Numbered from the stretch's first letter, positions 1 through 23,825 are shown. The stretch: 64,000 bases of DNA from Diadophis punctatus similis (GCA_023053685.1 JALIGW010000005.1:33289480-33353479), one strand, 5' to 3'. A program made the numbers and translations. The notes: generated from the sequence alone by a model not told the origin.

Positions 1-875
1 CTGTAGCTAAGGACTTTACTTGATCTGAACATATCAACTGAATGTGATCTCCTAGTACTTAGACATTTAGTAAAAACACTTGTCTTTCTCCATGTTGTTA
101 ACTGTTAATTTAATTTTAAAGTTTGACATTTATCTGTATTTAATTTGCATTGCTGTTTAGCCTATAGTTTTGACACTTTATATTGTAAACTATCTTAATT
201 GTCAAACTGGTAGAAAGGAAGGAAATATATCTAATAGATTTCATTCAAAGAAGGTGCTTTGATGTGATGGGAGCATAAGCATAATACCTATCTGAAGCTC
301 TGTAAAGTGGCTGTGTCTTTTTCTGTGTTCATGTGGATGCCTTCTGCAATTGCTGTACATTCATTAAAAACAAATCCAAACCATGGCTGATTTAAACACT
401 TGTAGGCTTTATGACCTACATTTTCTCCAAACTTTGAAGTATCATTGGGGAAGAGTATCTGAAACACAGCACTGTCCTTCTAAATAGTAATATCACATTA
501 ACTGATTCTTCATAGTCATATTGCTACCTTTTGGACAGATAACCCCAAACAAGTATATGGCTCCTTTTCTTCCATAGGGCTAGAAATTTTTTAGGCATTT
601 ATAAGCTTACCATCTTCTAGAATTCACATTTGTTCCAAACCTAAAGTTTACATTATCAAAGAATAGACCCATAAATCACATTTAAATTAAAGAGAAACGC
701 CCATGGGCAATTAGTAGGATATTTTTTCCTTACCTTAAATTCCTCTTTTCATCCACTGTTACCATTTCTGTATAAGTGCATCACAAGGGAACTGTCACAA
801 AGCCTCCTATTACTTATTGAATAGTGTATAAAATAATAATATATAATATGCGTATATGCACAATATATTTCTTGT
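1..875. other. TECTB 3' flank, no gene seen
   Basis: AT-rich sequence with no long open frame and no repeat family that I can name. It lies downstream of the TECTB stop codon (minus strand). Confidence 0.5.
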
Positions 876-1118
876 GGAAGAGCTGAAGTGGTGCAGTGGT
901 TAAATGCTACGACTGCAGGCTGACTGCTAGTTCAGCAGTTCAGCTGTTCAAATCTCACTAGGCTCAAGGTTGACTCAGCCTTCCATCCTTCCAAGGTGGG
1001 TAAAATGAGGACCCAGATTGTTGGGGGCAATATGCTGAACTCTGTAAACCGCTTAGAGAGGGCTGTAAAGCACTATGAAGCGGTATATAAGTAAAGTGCT
1101 ATTGCTATTGTTGTTGTT
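876..1118 (+). repeat. tRNA-derived SINE (Sauria type)
   Basis: A tRNA-like head with an A-box-like GTGCAGTGGTTAAATG and a B-box-like GTTCAAATCTC is followed by the family body (GGTTGACTCAGCCTTCCATC, GGTAAAATGAGGACCCAGAT) and a tail ending in repeated GCTATT. Two reverse-orientation relatives occur at 4112 and 40276, so the family call rests on within-window copies as well as recognition. Confidence 0.85.
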
Positions 1119-1477
1119 TTTGCTTTACCTATATGCAATTTCAGTGCATAATATCATAGTATTAGGTGTGTAATGTTCGCTTTTTACACTAGTACAAGCA
1201 ATGGTGTAATGCCCTGCATATTGTCTATGAAGATGTTTTTTTGTTTTTTTTTAAATGACTAGCAAAATGAACAACAAAGGAAATAGTCCAGTGAATCTCA
1301 TCAGACACATTGTAACTTATTGGAACATAAGCAAGCACTCCTTGAGGGTTAACAATATCTACTTAGAGATAAATTTATTGAAATGTGTTTTATTGCATAG
1401 TACAGATGTCAGTTCAGAATAGAATTTGAATTAGAAACAAAGCAATGTAAGATGAAGTAGAAAAATCTAAATCTAAT

Positions 1478-1616
1478 TATCCCACAAAGGTGCTTTTTCC
1501 AAAAGGCAACTTGGTTTGTTTGAAAACATATCGCTTGTTATCCAAGAATCTTCTTTGGGACACCTTATGGACAATCATGACCTGGGTTATTGAGAATCTC
1601 CATAGACAGAAAGTTA
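1478..1616. repeat. Interspersed repeat shared with 10015-10147
   Basis: The left half (AAAGGTGCTTTTTCCAAAAG and following) resembles the reverse complement of 10015-10147. The right half (TTTGGGACACC then GACAATCATGACCTGG) resembles the same repeat in forward orientation. The copy is therefore a rearranged or foldback version. I cannot name the family with certainty. Confidence 0.5.
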
Positions 1617-3106
1617 TTTATCTTTAATTTTTTTTTGAAAAAATATAAAATCTAAATATTATTTCTGGATTCTTTTAAAATATCTCACTGAAGTTTTGTT
1701 TAAAGAAAAGCATGGTCATTTCAGTATATTAACATACATTCTTCCTGCCCTCATCAAATTTCATTCTTCATGTTATATTGCCATAAGAATATAAATTGTT
1801 TCAGGTGTTGGGGTTCTAGTATTCTAACAGAATATACCAGCCAGTTCATTTTGTAATCTATGACTAATTTTAAAAATGACATATTCATTTGTTGAATATA
1901 ATTATTAAATGTAGATAAAGCACATGAATCAAAGTGAAGGTTTTCTTAATCTTTTTATTTTCATTTGTCCATCTTTAAAAAGTTTATATTGTAGTTTGTA
2001 TTGTAGTTTGTTCAGAAAAGTCATATTGAAAATAATAAGAGTTTATAAATGGGCTTGTGTAATTATTTCCTTTTTATGTTCTCAAGTATATGTTTATTCT
2101 CTTGACTAATACTGTTAAGTTTTAATAAATGGGTTTAATGTATATCTTTCAGCTCATCAGTTACAGCCCAATAAAGTGCTCACTGAGTATAAAGATTAAG
2201 GAATATTCTAGGCATTGCAAGCTTTTATTCAACTTTAAATTTTAAACTTCAAGATGATTATTTCTAAAAGCTGATGATGGTGGACCTAAAGGGAAATGCA
2301 ACTTGGAACAGAAGTCCTACTTATTTACCAAATGTTATATATTCAATTATTACGGATACCCTCAGGAAGACTACAGTACAAACACTGTGTTTTTTATGAA
2401 GCTTCTATGGGCATCAAGGCTTCATTAATCTGAAGGTAGATAGGAACCATGTCTTTTGTCATTTGTTGTATGATTTGTTGTATAATTATGGTCTATAAAC
2501 CATGGTTTATGGCTTAATAAGATATGTGAATTCAGTCAGTATCCTCAATACAAATATACTTTACTCAAAAATGGACAGTTGTCTTGGTTGCACACAAGGT
2601 TTTTCTAACATAATATACAGAAGCCAAGATCTAATTCTAGTACAAAACTGGTGTACATTGATTTATCCTGAAAATTACTAGGTACCCTGAGGTAAGAACA
2701 GCTATATTCCAGACATAATTCTGTTAACCCAATTATTCTCTATTGGATTCTTTAAGAAACTGTACTAGCAATAACTAGCTTATTTCTGCAAAGTGATTTT
2801 CTTGCTAGTCCCAATATTCAAGAGATAGATGCTTGGTTCATGTAGTCAAAATTAAATTAAAGGCTGCCTTTTTTCTTTGGACTAACATTTGGAAAAAACC
2901 AGTTGTAAATAATATTAAATATCTTTATTCTCTTGCTCAGAAAACAAGAAATGTATATTAAGAAAACACATAATTGAATACAAATCACTATCATTCTTAG
3001 ATCCCATAGAATTATTTTTATGCAAAATTTTAAAGTGGGCAAAATACCTTTTTGTAGCAACATAGAATCGCAGTATAATAATTAACAGTTGAAGTTGGAT
3101 CAGATA
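1617..3106. other. TECTB 3' UTR/flank, nothing else seen
   Basis: Contains whatever 3' UTR TECTB has. On the minus strand several AATAAA-like hexamers occur, but none can be chosen from sequence alone. Short open frames here are AT-rich and lack homology that I recognise. Confidence 0.4.
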
Positions 3107-14904
<11,798 letters not shown>

Positions 14905-15009
14905 TCTCCCAAAGATATGTAAATAATAGTAAAAGAATTTGCTTTTCTATAATGATGTAGATATCAGGAATTCACTTTTGCATATGTATCAAGTGCCTGT
15001 AAGTAACCC

Positions 15010-15060
15010 GAGGAGGAGGAGGAGGAGGAGGAGGAGGAGGAGGAGGAGGAGGAGGAGGAG
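15010..15060. repeat. (GAG)n microsatellite
   Basis: About 17 GAG units roughly 100 bp upstream of the TECTB initiator, so it falls in the 5' UTR or proximal promoter of TECTB. Confidence 0.95.
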
Positions 15061-17157
15061 AAAGAGATGGAGTAAATCAGCATGATTTTTTAAAAAATCT
15101 CATGCATTCACAGTGCAATTTCAATTTCTGAAATTAATTTCCTTATTCACTATATGCTTAACTTCATCATACTTATATCACTGACAACCGAGGTATGCTA
15201 TGATTTGTCATTTTGCCTCCATGAATTTTTTGTTCTGCTATGAATATTAATATTATTCTATTGACAAAGTATAATTCTCATTAAAAAGAAATCGCTCCAG
15301 TAACTTTTCTACCAAAATAAAAATGTCACTTGCTGCAAATTATGTAAATGAGTTTATATCACTTGCATAGCTATTGTTTCATATCAGACGTTAATTACAG
15401 TTGTTATATAAATTCCACATTGATCTGATCTAGGAGAGCCACTTCAGCATTCAATTCTGAATCTATAGCAGAGTTATTCTAAAATAATTTATGTTTTTTC
15501 ATTCGCCATACATTTATGCCTAAATCTATATCATATTCCAAAAGATCTTTTTAAAATAATCATACATACAGCATAAGAAACAGTTTGCAGACCAGACTAT
15601 TACTGGTAGTTCTTCTTATTCAAAACGTTAAGTCTGTTTTCCACCAGGTTTCTTTTTCAAATAACACTGTCTGGCCTTACCTTTGCTTTATATATGCCAT
15701 CTTGTAAACGGAGCCTCTGCTTTTCAGTCTTCATTACTCCATGTGGAAAAAGTAGGTTAGTTAGATAAAAGGTTAAATCATTTATTTTCTATTACAAGAA
15801 ATTAATTTCAATTTTCAGTTCATGAATTTAACTTCAGTTTCCTAATGTTGAGATGAATGGATTTTGCTTTAAAAAAAAGAAGGCATATTTTTTCTTACAT
15901 TTAAGAAAAATTCTGATGATTGGACCAGAGGCACAGTTTTACTAAACGTGTATCATTTTCCATATCACATTGTGAGTTTTGATACTGGCAGAACTCCTCT
16001 TCTGAAGAAAACCTTAAGGAATATAGAACACCTATCTCTGCCACATAGCTCAAAGTAGAGCCATTACTTTTTTGAAACTAACTAGTAGCCTGTCTGGCTA
16101 CAGGCATAATAATAATCATTATATATGAAATCTCAGATAATCTTATGGCAAATCTAAACATTTATATTTTGAATGATTGGTTAAGATGTTTCCATGATGT
16201 ATTCCTACCTATTCTTAATTTCAAGCTGTGAAATACTCTAGTATTTCTTTGAAATTACTGTCATCCATTTTAAGGTAGAACTAGTGTAGTACAAATAATG
16301 AGGGAAAGAATATGCCAGCCTTTTATAATATGTAAGCAATCTTTAGGGACACAAATGTCCCCTTCTTAAGCCTTCAGCAGAGTAATCCAAAGTACAGTTT
16401 GTGCTACAGTGCCTAGTTATCTGATGATGTATTTATTTGCATAAGAAAAAAAGACTCCACAAAATATAGTTGGGTGAACAGTATTTGATCTCTGTAGTGA
16501 TAAAAGGTGAGGGCCCAAGGGAGGCTTGTATTGCTCTGAGTAATTGCAGATAAAAAAGAGTGTTCATTAAATAGCAAATTATACTTCAAATGCTAATTGC
16601 ACTTCCTAAGAGAGCCCCCTTTTGATTAAGTAGATCACACAACCTTAATGATGGGAGTATCTGTACTGGCCTCTACAAAAAGTGAATCAATGGCTTCTTG
16701 TCATCCCAACCTCAAAAGCTTTTTGAGAAATAGCTCTTCAGTTTCTCCTTCTTCTGTCTACTGTTAGCAAAAGCATTGTTTTATTACAGTATTTGCTTTT
16801 CATGTGTTACGAGCTGGCAGTTTGTCCAGGGAAAAGGCAAATTATGTTGTAACATTTTTGCAGGATAATATTCTAAAGCAAGAAATTAGTTTTCCGTAAA
16901 GAAAGCAATCCCGAATTTTAGACACTATTTTGCACATCTGCAAAAAACTCCTAGGATATTATTTGTTCTCTTGTATTCCCATGTTTTCATTGAATCTAAG
17001 ACATCCTCCCATTTTGAAGACAATTGATTACTCTTTCCACAATCATGCCAAGGCAAACAAAAGAGCTCTCATTGTTCTAAATCTTTCACACAATTTCTTC
17101 ATGCTAGACATTGATTTTTTTTCTAACAGGATACTTAAGAGATGGTCTGCATCGGGG
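15061..17157. other. TECTB upstream region, no repeat recognised
   Basis: Presumed TECTB promoter side. No CpG island, no clear TATA/CCAAT pair and no open frame worth calling. Confidence 0.4.
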
Positions 17158-17165
17158 GTCTGCAG

Positions 17166-17340
17166 CAATGTTCCCTGTAATAGCTGAAAACGGTGTGCGG
17201 CGTTCTCTTTTCATCTGCGCGGCCTTGCAGGCGCGCAGCCTCTCCCATTAGAAAATGCCGGGCGGAAGTTAGAAACTTCCGTGCAGCATTCTCTCATCAT
17301 GTGTGCGGCCACGCGGCCGCGCACCTTAGAGGGAACATTG
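17166..17340. mobile_element. Non-autonomous hAT element, 175 bp
   Basis: Terminal inverted repeats CAATGTTCCCT / AGGGAACATTG are flanked by a perfect 8-bp target duplication GTCTGCAG (17158-17165 and 17341-17348). The body is GC-rich with two related GTGCGGCC-type blocks. The 8-bp duplication is diagnostic for the hAT superfamily. Confidence 0.88.
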
Positions 17341-17348
17341 GTCTGCAG

Positions 17349-18770
17349 TAGGACTTTCAGATGTTTTGAATTATCCAAGAAATATCATGGAGAGGAAATA
17401 ATATTGGAAGGCACCAGACTGGCGGACAACAATTTCCTGAAGAAAATTCTCCATGCATATGTTTAATTCATGAATGTTACACAGATTGTGAGTTACAGTA
17501 CAAACTACTTGTTTGAATATCTGCATTAAGAGATTGCTATTATGTGTTGAAGACAGCAACATTTTAAAGACATTTATTTAATGGCATTTGTACACTGGTA
17601 TTTTTGGGTAAAAGAAGATAGTTGATGGTGCATTATTACACTTTTGTTTCTCCTATGCAATAAACATTCACTACTTTAATAATTATGTAGTGATCAGATT
17701 GCCTAGCGTCCTTCCCATAGAACAGACATAAACCACTTATTTACCTGAAAGCCATTGAGTAAGGATAATTTATTCAGATGCAATTACCAGCAGATAAAGA
17801 CTCTGCCAGTTTATCAAAATACTGTAAAGATAAGCTGTTATGAAGCTGCTACTGCTTGCTAACTCCATATCTATGGCAGCTTTCCAGTCCTACAGGAATC
17901 CTGTCCAGCAAAGACATTCAACAAGAGCAAAAAGGCTTTAATGTGAGGGCTGGCTGCCAGTCTGAGAAAATCTGTCAAATGAATGAATAGCACAAAGGGT
18001 CCATTTTTCTTCCTTTTATCTAGTAAAAATTCCTTTTAACTGAAAATTGGCACTTTAGAGAGATAGTAAGAATGATATAGATTATAAAACTCCAAATGGT
18101 CACCAAATGAATGAGTTTAAGTTAAGGACTATCTATCTAGAGTTTAGGATATATAAATTTGCATTATCTTTTTCTGTAAATAATACACTTAGCTGCACCA
18201 GACAATTTCGTCGATTGCAAACATTGTAGACATACATAATATGGCTTCTTTTCATAATTTTGAAATAATTCATAGTTCATAGTTTTATAGATTGCCAATT
18301 AGTTTTTGACACGTCAAATGCTGGTTACAGCCAATAGAATATTACATGATTTAGGATCAAATTGTTTGAAATATCAAACAGTGCCAGTATAAGTTCAAAG
18401 AGTTTTACAAATTCTTTGTTCCCACCCTCATCTATCTTAAAATGGCTGTCTATTAAAATGAGCTTGGTCTAAAAAATATAGTAGCTGGATTCCTACATCA
18501 TGTTAAATCATAGCCAAACAAATCACATTGTGTTTTAGTGCCAAAGTGTTGAGGAAACAAGAAGAAAATCCATTGCAGAGAAAGAAAAAGAAAAGATTTT
18601 CTTTTTCTGCTGCAGGATATAGATTTTTATTCAGAAAGTTCAACCTGTCAAGCAGTAGCTGGAAATCCAGATGATCCCAAACTGTTTCTTCAAAGACAAT
18701 GCCTTGAGGTACAACACTGGAGAAGAAAGAAAATCTTAAAGGACAACCAGCAGGCCACAGCAACTCGTCT
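17349..18770. other. Intergenic, nothing recognised
   Basis: AT-rich, only short chance frames. Confidence 0.4.
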
Positions 18771-18838
18771 GATTTGGATTCCTTTTGTTATTGTTATGTT
18801 ATTGCTTTTGGATTCCTTTTGCTATTGTTATGTTATTG

Positions 18839-19044
<206 letters not shown>

Positions 19045-19045
19045 C

Positions 19046-19100
19046 AGTCCCTCGGGAGTTGGGCGGCATACAAATCTATTAAATTGAAATTGAATAAAGC
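19046..19100 (+). repeat. LINE 3' tail
   Basis: CAGTCCCTCGGGAGTTGGGC then GGCATACAAATC and AAATTGAAATTGAATAAA. It is the same 3' signature (GCCGCCC..AGTC..GGGCGGCATA) as the larger LINE copies at 56.9 and 63.1 kb, truncated to the last ~50 bp. Confidence 0.65.
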
Positions 19101-19375
19101 TTGATGAAAAAGCACAATAGTCACAACTGTAAACTATCTCATAAAATATAAAACTATTTACACTCTACATTTTTTGGAAATAAATTACACTGAAACTAGG
19201 AATTGTTTCAGAGCAACATACAATGAAGTATGTCAATGATATGTTTGAGAAGGTCATGTATTTCAAGAAAAATGACATTAAATAAAGTTGTATCTGAGCT
19301 GGTTTCTTCATTTTTTTCATATGAATAAAGGGATAATGGAAGGAGGAAATGTTATGTCAGCTACTAAGCACTAGG

Positions 19376-19522
19376 AAGGGACGTTGTTACTTACCTGATA
19401 CGTCCTTTCTCATAGGGCGGAGCCAGCCTCCAAGAATGGGTTAAACCTGCCCTCTAGCCAATCAGGACCGAGTTTTCAAAAGTATAAATAGAACCCTCTT
19501 GCCTTGGCACCCCCTCTTTTTT
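19376..19522 (+). repeat. DIRS left inverted terminal repeat
   Basis: Starts AAGGGACGTTGTTACTTACC. Positions 19415-19522 are a perfect inverted match to 25093-25200. It contains AGCCAATCAGG (CCAAT box) and AGTATAAATAG (TATA-like) ~35 bp apart, so it looks like a promoter reading plus, antisense to the element's genes. Confidence 0.9.
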
Positions 19523-19690
19523 ACGAGGGAAGAAGGTCAAACTCAAACGTGCTTACCCATTAAACCAACGTTTTTTAATAAGGAAGAGCAAACAGAGGAA
19601 AAATGACACTAAATTGCATGAACATATTTACAGAATGAAAGATGGTTGAATACGGGCAGTCCAGCCAATCCCATGAACAGGGAGGGACTT

Positions 19691-19781
19691 GGAGGCTGGC
19701 TCTGCCCTATGAGAAAGGACGTATCAGGTAAGTAACAACGTCCCTTCTCCATAGTGGGCGGAGCCAGCCTCCAAGAATGGG
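19691..19781. repeat. DIRS internal complementary region
   Basis: 19691-19744 is the reverse complement of the left end 19378-19431 with one mismatch. 19744-19781 is the reverse complement of the right end 25175-25212. The two halves meet at CTT (19744-19746), so the reverse complement equals the right end joined to the left end, as expected of the region used to template circle closure in DIRS replication. Confidence 0.9.
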
Positions 19782-19802
19782 ACATACCAAAGTACCTTGT
19801 CC

Positions 19803-21293
19803 CTAGGGCGGGCCACCTGAAGCAGGCTGAGACTGACCTATTCCTTTCACACCTTGGTGTAACACCCTCCGGCCAAAGTCTGCCTCCTCTGAGGCATAGG
19901 CATCTAGTTTATAGTGCCGGACGAAAGGTGTCGGGGAGGCCCATGTGGCCGCACGGCAAACCTCCACAATGGAGGCCCGGGCGTTCCAAGCCACAGTGGT
20001 GGCTGCGCTGTGCGTGGAGTGTGCTGTAAGTCCGGGGGGCCGGGGCAAAGACATTTGTTCATAAGCCAAGGAGATGGTCACGCGAAGCCAACGGCCCACC
20101 GTGGAGGATGCTTTGGAGCCCATGGAAGAAGGGCGAAAGGACACAAAGAGCACCTCAGTTCGTCGGAAGCTAGAGGTGTGTTGCAAATAGATGTCCAGGG
20201 CACGCCTGACGTCCAGCAGGTGCCACGCACGCTCAGTGTCATTGAGTGGAGTTTGGTAGAAACTGGGGAGAATGATCTCCTGCGCCTTGTGAAAGTACGT
20301 GTTTACCTTCGGGACGAAGGTGGGGTCCAGGCACAGGACCACCCTGTCGGAGTGAAAGATGCACAGGTCCCCCCTCACAGACAGAGCGGCCAGTTCTGAG
20401 ATCCTGCGTGTGGAAGTCACTGCCACAAGAAAGACTCCTTTGTATGTTAAGTGGGCCAGAGAGGCCGTAGAGAGAGGCTCAAATGGGCCCTCAGTGAGAG
20501 TAGTTAATACCTTAGATAGGTCCCAGGTTGGGAACCTATGGACTACGGGAGGGCACAGGTTGGTAGCCCCCTTCAGGAACTGTCTCAGGAGCGGGTGACT
20601 GGATAGGGAGTCCAAGTTTTCGCAGGAGAGTACAGTGGATAGCGCCACCACTTGGCAGCGGAGCGTATTAGGGGAAAGACCCTTGGCAAGTCCCTGGCGC
20701 AGGAATTGAATGACATTGATTTCTACAGGGGAATATCCCACCTGCACGCACCAGCGACAGAAGGCCTTCCACATGGCCGAATAAATACGTTCAGTAAATG
20801 GCTTCCTAGAGGCCAACATGATTTGAGCAATATTGTCCGGAACCAGGCGGTGCTTCAGAGTGAGCAGCTCAAGTGCCAGGCGGTCAGTTGTAGCCAATGC
20901 CGCTCTGGATGGTGGACTGACCCCTGGGCAAGAGACCACTCTGTCGGCGGGATCCGCCAAGGAGGTGACACGGACAGGGACATAAGGTCCGCGAACCAGG
21001 CCCATCTGGGCCAGTGGGAAGCTATAAGGAGCACCTCCACCCTCAGCTGCAGGACCCTCCAGATGACCTTGGGGATCAAGGGGAGGGGAGGGAATGCATA
21101 TAGTAGCCCTTGCGGGCAGTCGCATTGAAGAGTGTCTGTGTCCGCTGCCCCCTGTGTCCGGAACCTGGTGACGAACCTGGGCAACCTGGCATTCTCCGGG
21201 GTGGCGAAGAGGTTCATGACTGGCAGACCGAACCGACCGACCAGCTGCCGACCATCCGGAAAACGTCCGGATGAAGAGACCACTCCGCCGGGT
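19803..21293 (-). pseudogene. DIRS tyrosine recombinase, damaged
   Basis: A long frame whose last ~330 codons match a DIRS tyrosine recombinase. Box I arginine lies in TSTRRISELAAL. The HxxR box reads AHSTHSAATT, with His where the catalytic Arg is expected; codon CAC at 20012-20010 is one CpG transition from CGC. The probable nucleophile tyrosine lies in VRHYKLDAYA. The part nearest RNase H (20855-21283) is conserved in a different frame (NLFATPENARLPRF), so a frameshift separates it from the recombinase. Nonfunctional as it stands. Confidence 0.85.
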
Positions 21294-21432
21294 CAGATTA
21301 ATAGAGTTGGAAGGGACCTTACAGGTCATCTAGTCCAACCCCCTGCCCAAGCAGGAGATCCTAGATCTACCTCTACCTAGGATTGAACTCACAACCTCCT
21401 GATTGTGAGGCAAGAGCTCTACCTCTAGGCCG
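21294..21432 (-). mobile_element. SINE nested in the DIRS coding region
   Basis: In minus sense: tRNA-like head (GGCCTAGAGGTAGAGCTCTT, B-box-like GTTCAATCC), then GGGTTGGACTAGATGACCTG and a CR1-like tail CCTTCCAACTCTATTAATCT. It interrupts the frame right after the RNase H signature DWLSRNSIG and before the recombinase linker, proving it inserted after the DIRS copy. Confidence 0.85.
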
Positions 21433-21435
21433 ATG

Positions 21436-22905
21436 GAGTTCCGGCTGAGCCAGTCTGTGGTTGTGTTGCTCACCCCGGAGATGTGTTCTGCTGCGATGGG
21501 CTGCAGATGCTGCTCTGCCCAGAGCCCCAGTGTCATTGCCTCGGCCATGAGGGCCTTGGACATGGTCCCGCCCTGGCAATTGATATGGGCCTTCGTTGTT
21601 ACATTGTCTGTCAAGACAAGCATGTGACTGCCTGACAGACGGCCCTGGAAGTGAGCTAGGGCCAACCTGACTGCCCTCAGTTCTAACAGGGCGATGGGGA
21701 GGCTCTGCTCGGCACTGGACCAAGTGCCCTGGGCAACCTGGGACTCGATGTGGGCCCCTGAACCTGTGATGCTGGCATCCATGGTCAGAGTCAGCCTCCG
21801 TGGTTCCAGGAAGCCGGTGCCTTTGGTGAGAGTGGCTGAAGACCACCATCTGAGGGATTTCCGGACACCTGTCAGGAGCTGGATCCTGGCTGGGGAATCG
21901 CTGTGACTGGATCGCTGGAAAGGGAGAAGAAACCATTGGAGGTCTCTGGAATGCAGGTGAGCCCATGGAGTGAAGTGAATGGCTGATATCATCTTCCCCA
22001 GGAGGGAGGACAGCTGGTTCAGGGGAACCCCTTGTTTGGGCCAGAACACACTGGACTAAATCCGATAGGCTGTCTCTCCGCTCCTGAAACAGGTACACCC
22101 TGCACTCCAGAGAGTCAATGATGGCCCCCAAGTGAGTCATCCTGGTAGAAGGTGACAATTGGCTTTTTCCCATGTTGACTAGGAACCCGTGGTGCCCTAG
22201 GGAGTAAAGGACTACCTGGGTGTCCTGCTCTGCCTGGGACAGAGAGGAAGACTGGATGAGAATGTCATCCAGGTAGTACTGGACACGCACGGGGATAACT
22301 CGCAGGTGAGTGGTCAAGGCGGCCAATACCTTGGTAAACACCCTAGGTGCTGAAGACAGGCCGAAGGGCAACGCCAGATATTCATAATGCACCCCTGCAT
22401 GGCAAAACCGGAGGTATTGGTGGTGAGATGAATTGATTGGAATGTGGAGGTAAGCCTCCGAAAGGTCAATTGAGGCGAGAAAATCACCTTGCCTAATGAC
22501 CGCCAGAATTGATTGCAGGGTGTGCATCTTGAATTTCTTGTAGATGACATATTTATTGAGGCGTTTTAAATCAAGAATGGCTCTCCACCTGCCCGAAGGT
22601 AGATCGGGAAAGGGTAAGGCAAAATCACATAAGCCATGTCCCACAGAAGATCCTAATGGGGAGTCAGCCACTGGCACACTGACTGAGGCAAGGGACAGGT
22701 CACCACTGACCAGAAACTCTCCTCCTCCCCCCAAGACTGCTAGGGTCTCAGAGGGGCACAAGGTTGCTGAGGGACACAAGTCCTTCTTCAGGGCAAAAAC
22801 CTTAGGCAGCTCCAAGGCAGCTCCACCTAGCAAGCGTCCATCTGGAGGTGGACCCCATTGACCTGGCTTAGACAGCCGCTTGAGCTGATGATGATTGAGC
22901 AGCAT
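21436..22905 (-). pseudogene. DIRS reverse transcriptase-RNase H, frameshifted
   Basis: RT blocks in order: GRWRAILDLKRLNKYV, motif A with ASIDLSEAYLHIPI, motif B with LALPFGLSSAPRVF, and catalytic YLDD in VQYYLDDILIQ. RNase H follows in another frame, with TMDASITGSGAH, LELRAVRLAL, TDN and DWLSRN. A one-base frame change lies near 22040-22060, between the RT thumb and the SSLLGKM string. Both catalytic centres look intact individually, so the damage is the shift plus the downstream SINE. Confidence 0.88.
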
Positions 22906-23588
22906 GTTGATTTTGGCTTGTGAATGGAGCTGTCTGGTTCCAAATGCCAGAGTGAGCTAATGAGAATTCCCTGGCATCCAGGGAACTCCCGTCCCCTAGG
23001 TCCCCCTCCCTGGGGGATGCTTTGTAGGAATGAGTAGGGTAGAGTACTCTGGATAGGGTAATTTCCTTTGTAAAAGGCATCATTTTAAAAATTAACTCCA
23101 ATTTACAAATCCTGTTGTCTTTGTCTTAAAGTTCAGTTCATGAGAGACTGATATTTTCAAATACAGAAAAAAATTGATAATTTGTATATAGTTATATACA
23201 TTGTATATAGTTCCAGTTATGCTGGGCTCACAGACTCCAGAAAAAAAAGCTTGGTTTTAAACTGTTACTGGAGTTACTCACTAGGCTCATTTGTTCCTTT
23301 TATGTGAGATCTGTAACTTACTACTTCTAAATTCTGCTGAAAGCCCTTGTTCAAGCCATTTCTAAAATATAGATAGAATCTTCATTCTAAGTTGATATGT
23401 TTAGCTTGTTATTGTGATATATGAATACCTGAACATGCTTTAACAGGTACTCCTGAGACAGACCTACAGACAGCTAGTCTGAATTTTTGTCAGCTCAATT
23501 AGAATAACAGTATCCATATTTATTTAAGGCCTCTGCCAACAAGGTAGGTCTCAGAAAGGCCTGGGTAAATTAGTAGGTCCAAACAGTC

Positions 23589-23825
23589 ACTTAAAATGGC
23601 CACCGCCCTTAAATGAGGCCAACAAGATGGCAGTTGCCCTTAGTTGGTCTTTCAACATGGCCGCTGCCCTCATTAGGCCTTAAAAATGGCCACTGGCAAG
23701 AAAGGGCATCCAAAATGGCCACCGTCCTTGATGTGGCTTCAAAATGGTCTCTGCCCACTTTTGGTATTTGAAACAAAATGGCCACGCCCTTAGTGCCTTC
23801 AATTCTGAGGGCAATCAAAATGGCT
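23589..23825. repeat. Degenerate ~30-bp tandem array with ATGGC core
   Basis: ATGGC/ATGGT cores begin at 23596, 23627, 23657, 23686, 23715, 23744, 23778 and 23820, a spacing of 29-34 bp for most units. The unit is roughly AAAATGGCCACCGCCCTTA plus ~11 variable bases. It lies inside the DIRS gag-side region. AAAATGGC resembles the YY1 consensus. Confidence 0.75.

Noticed and set aside
19914..20598. Plus-strand frames of 161 and 79 codons
   Set aside because: They are shadows of the minus-strand DIRS recombinase frame.
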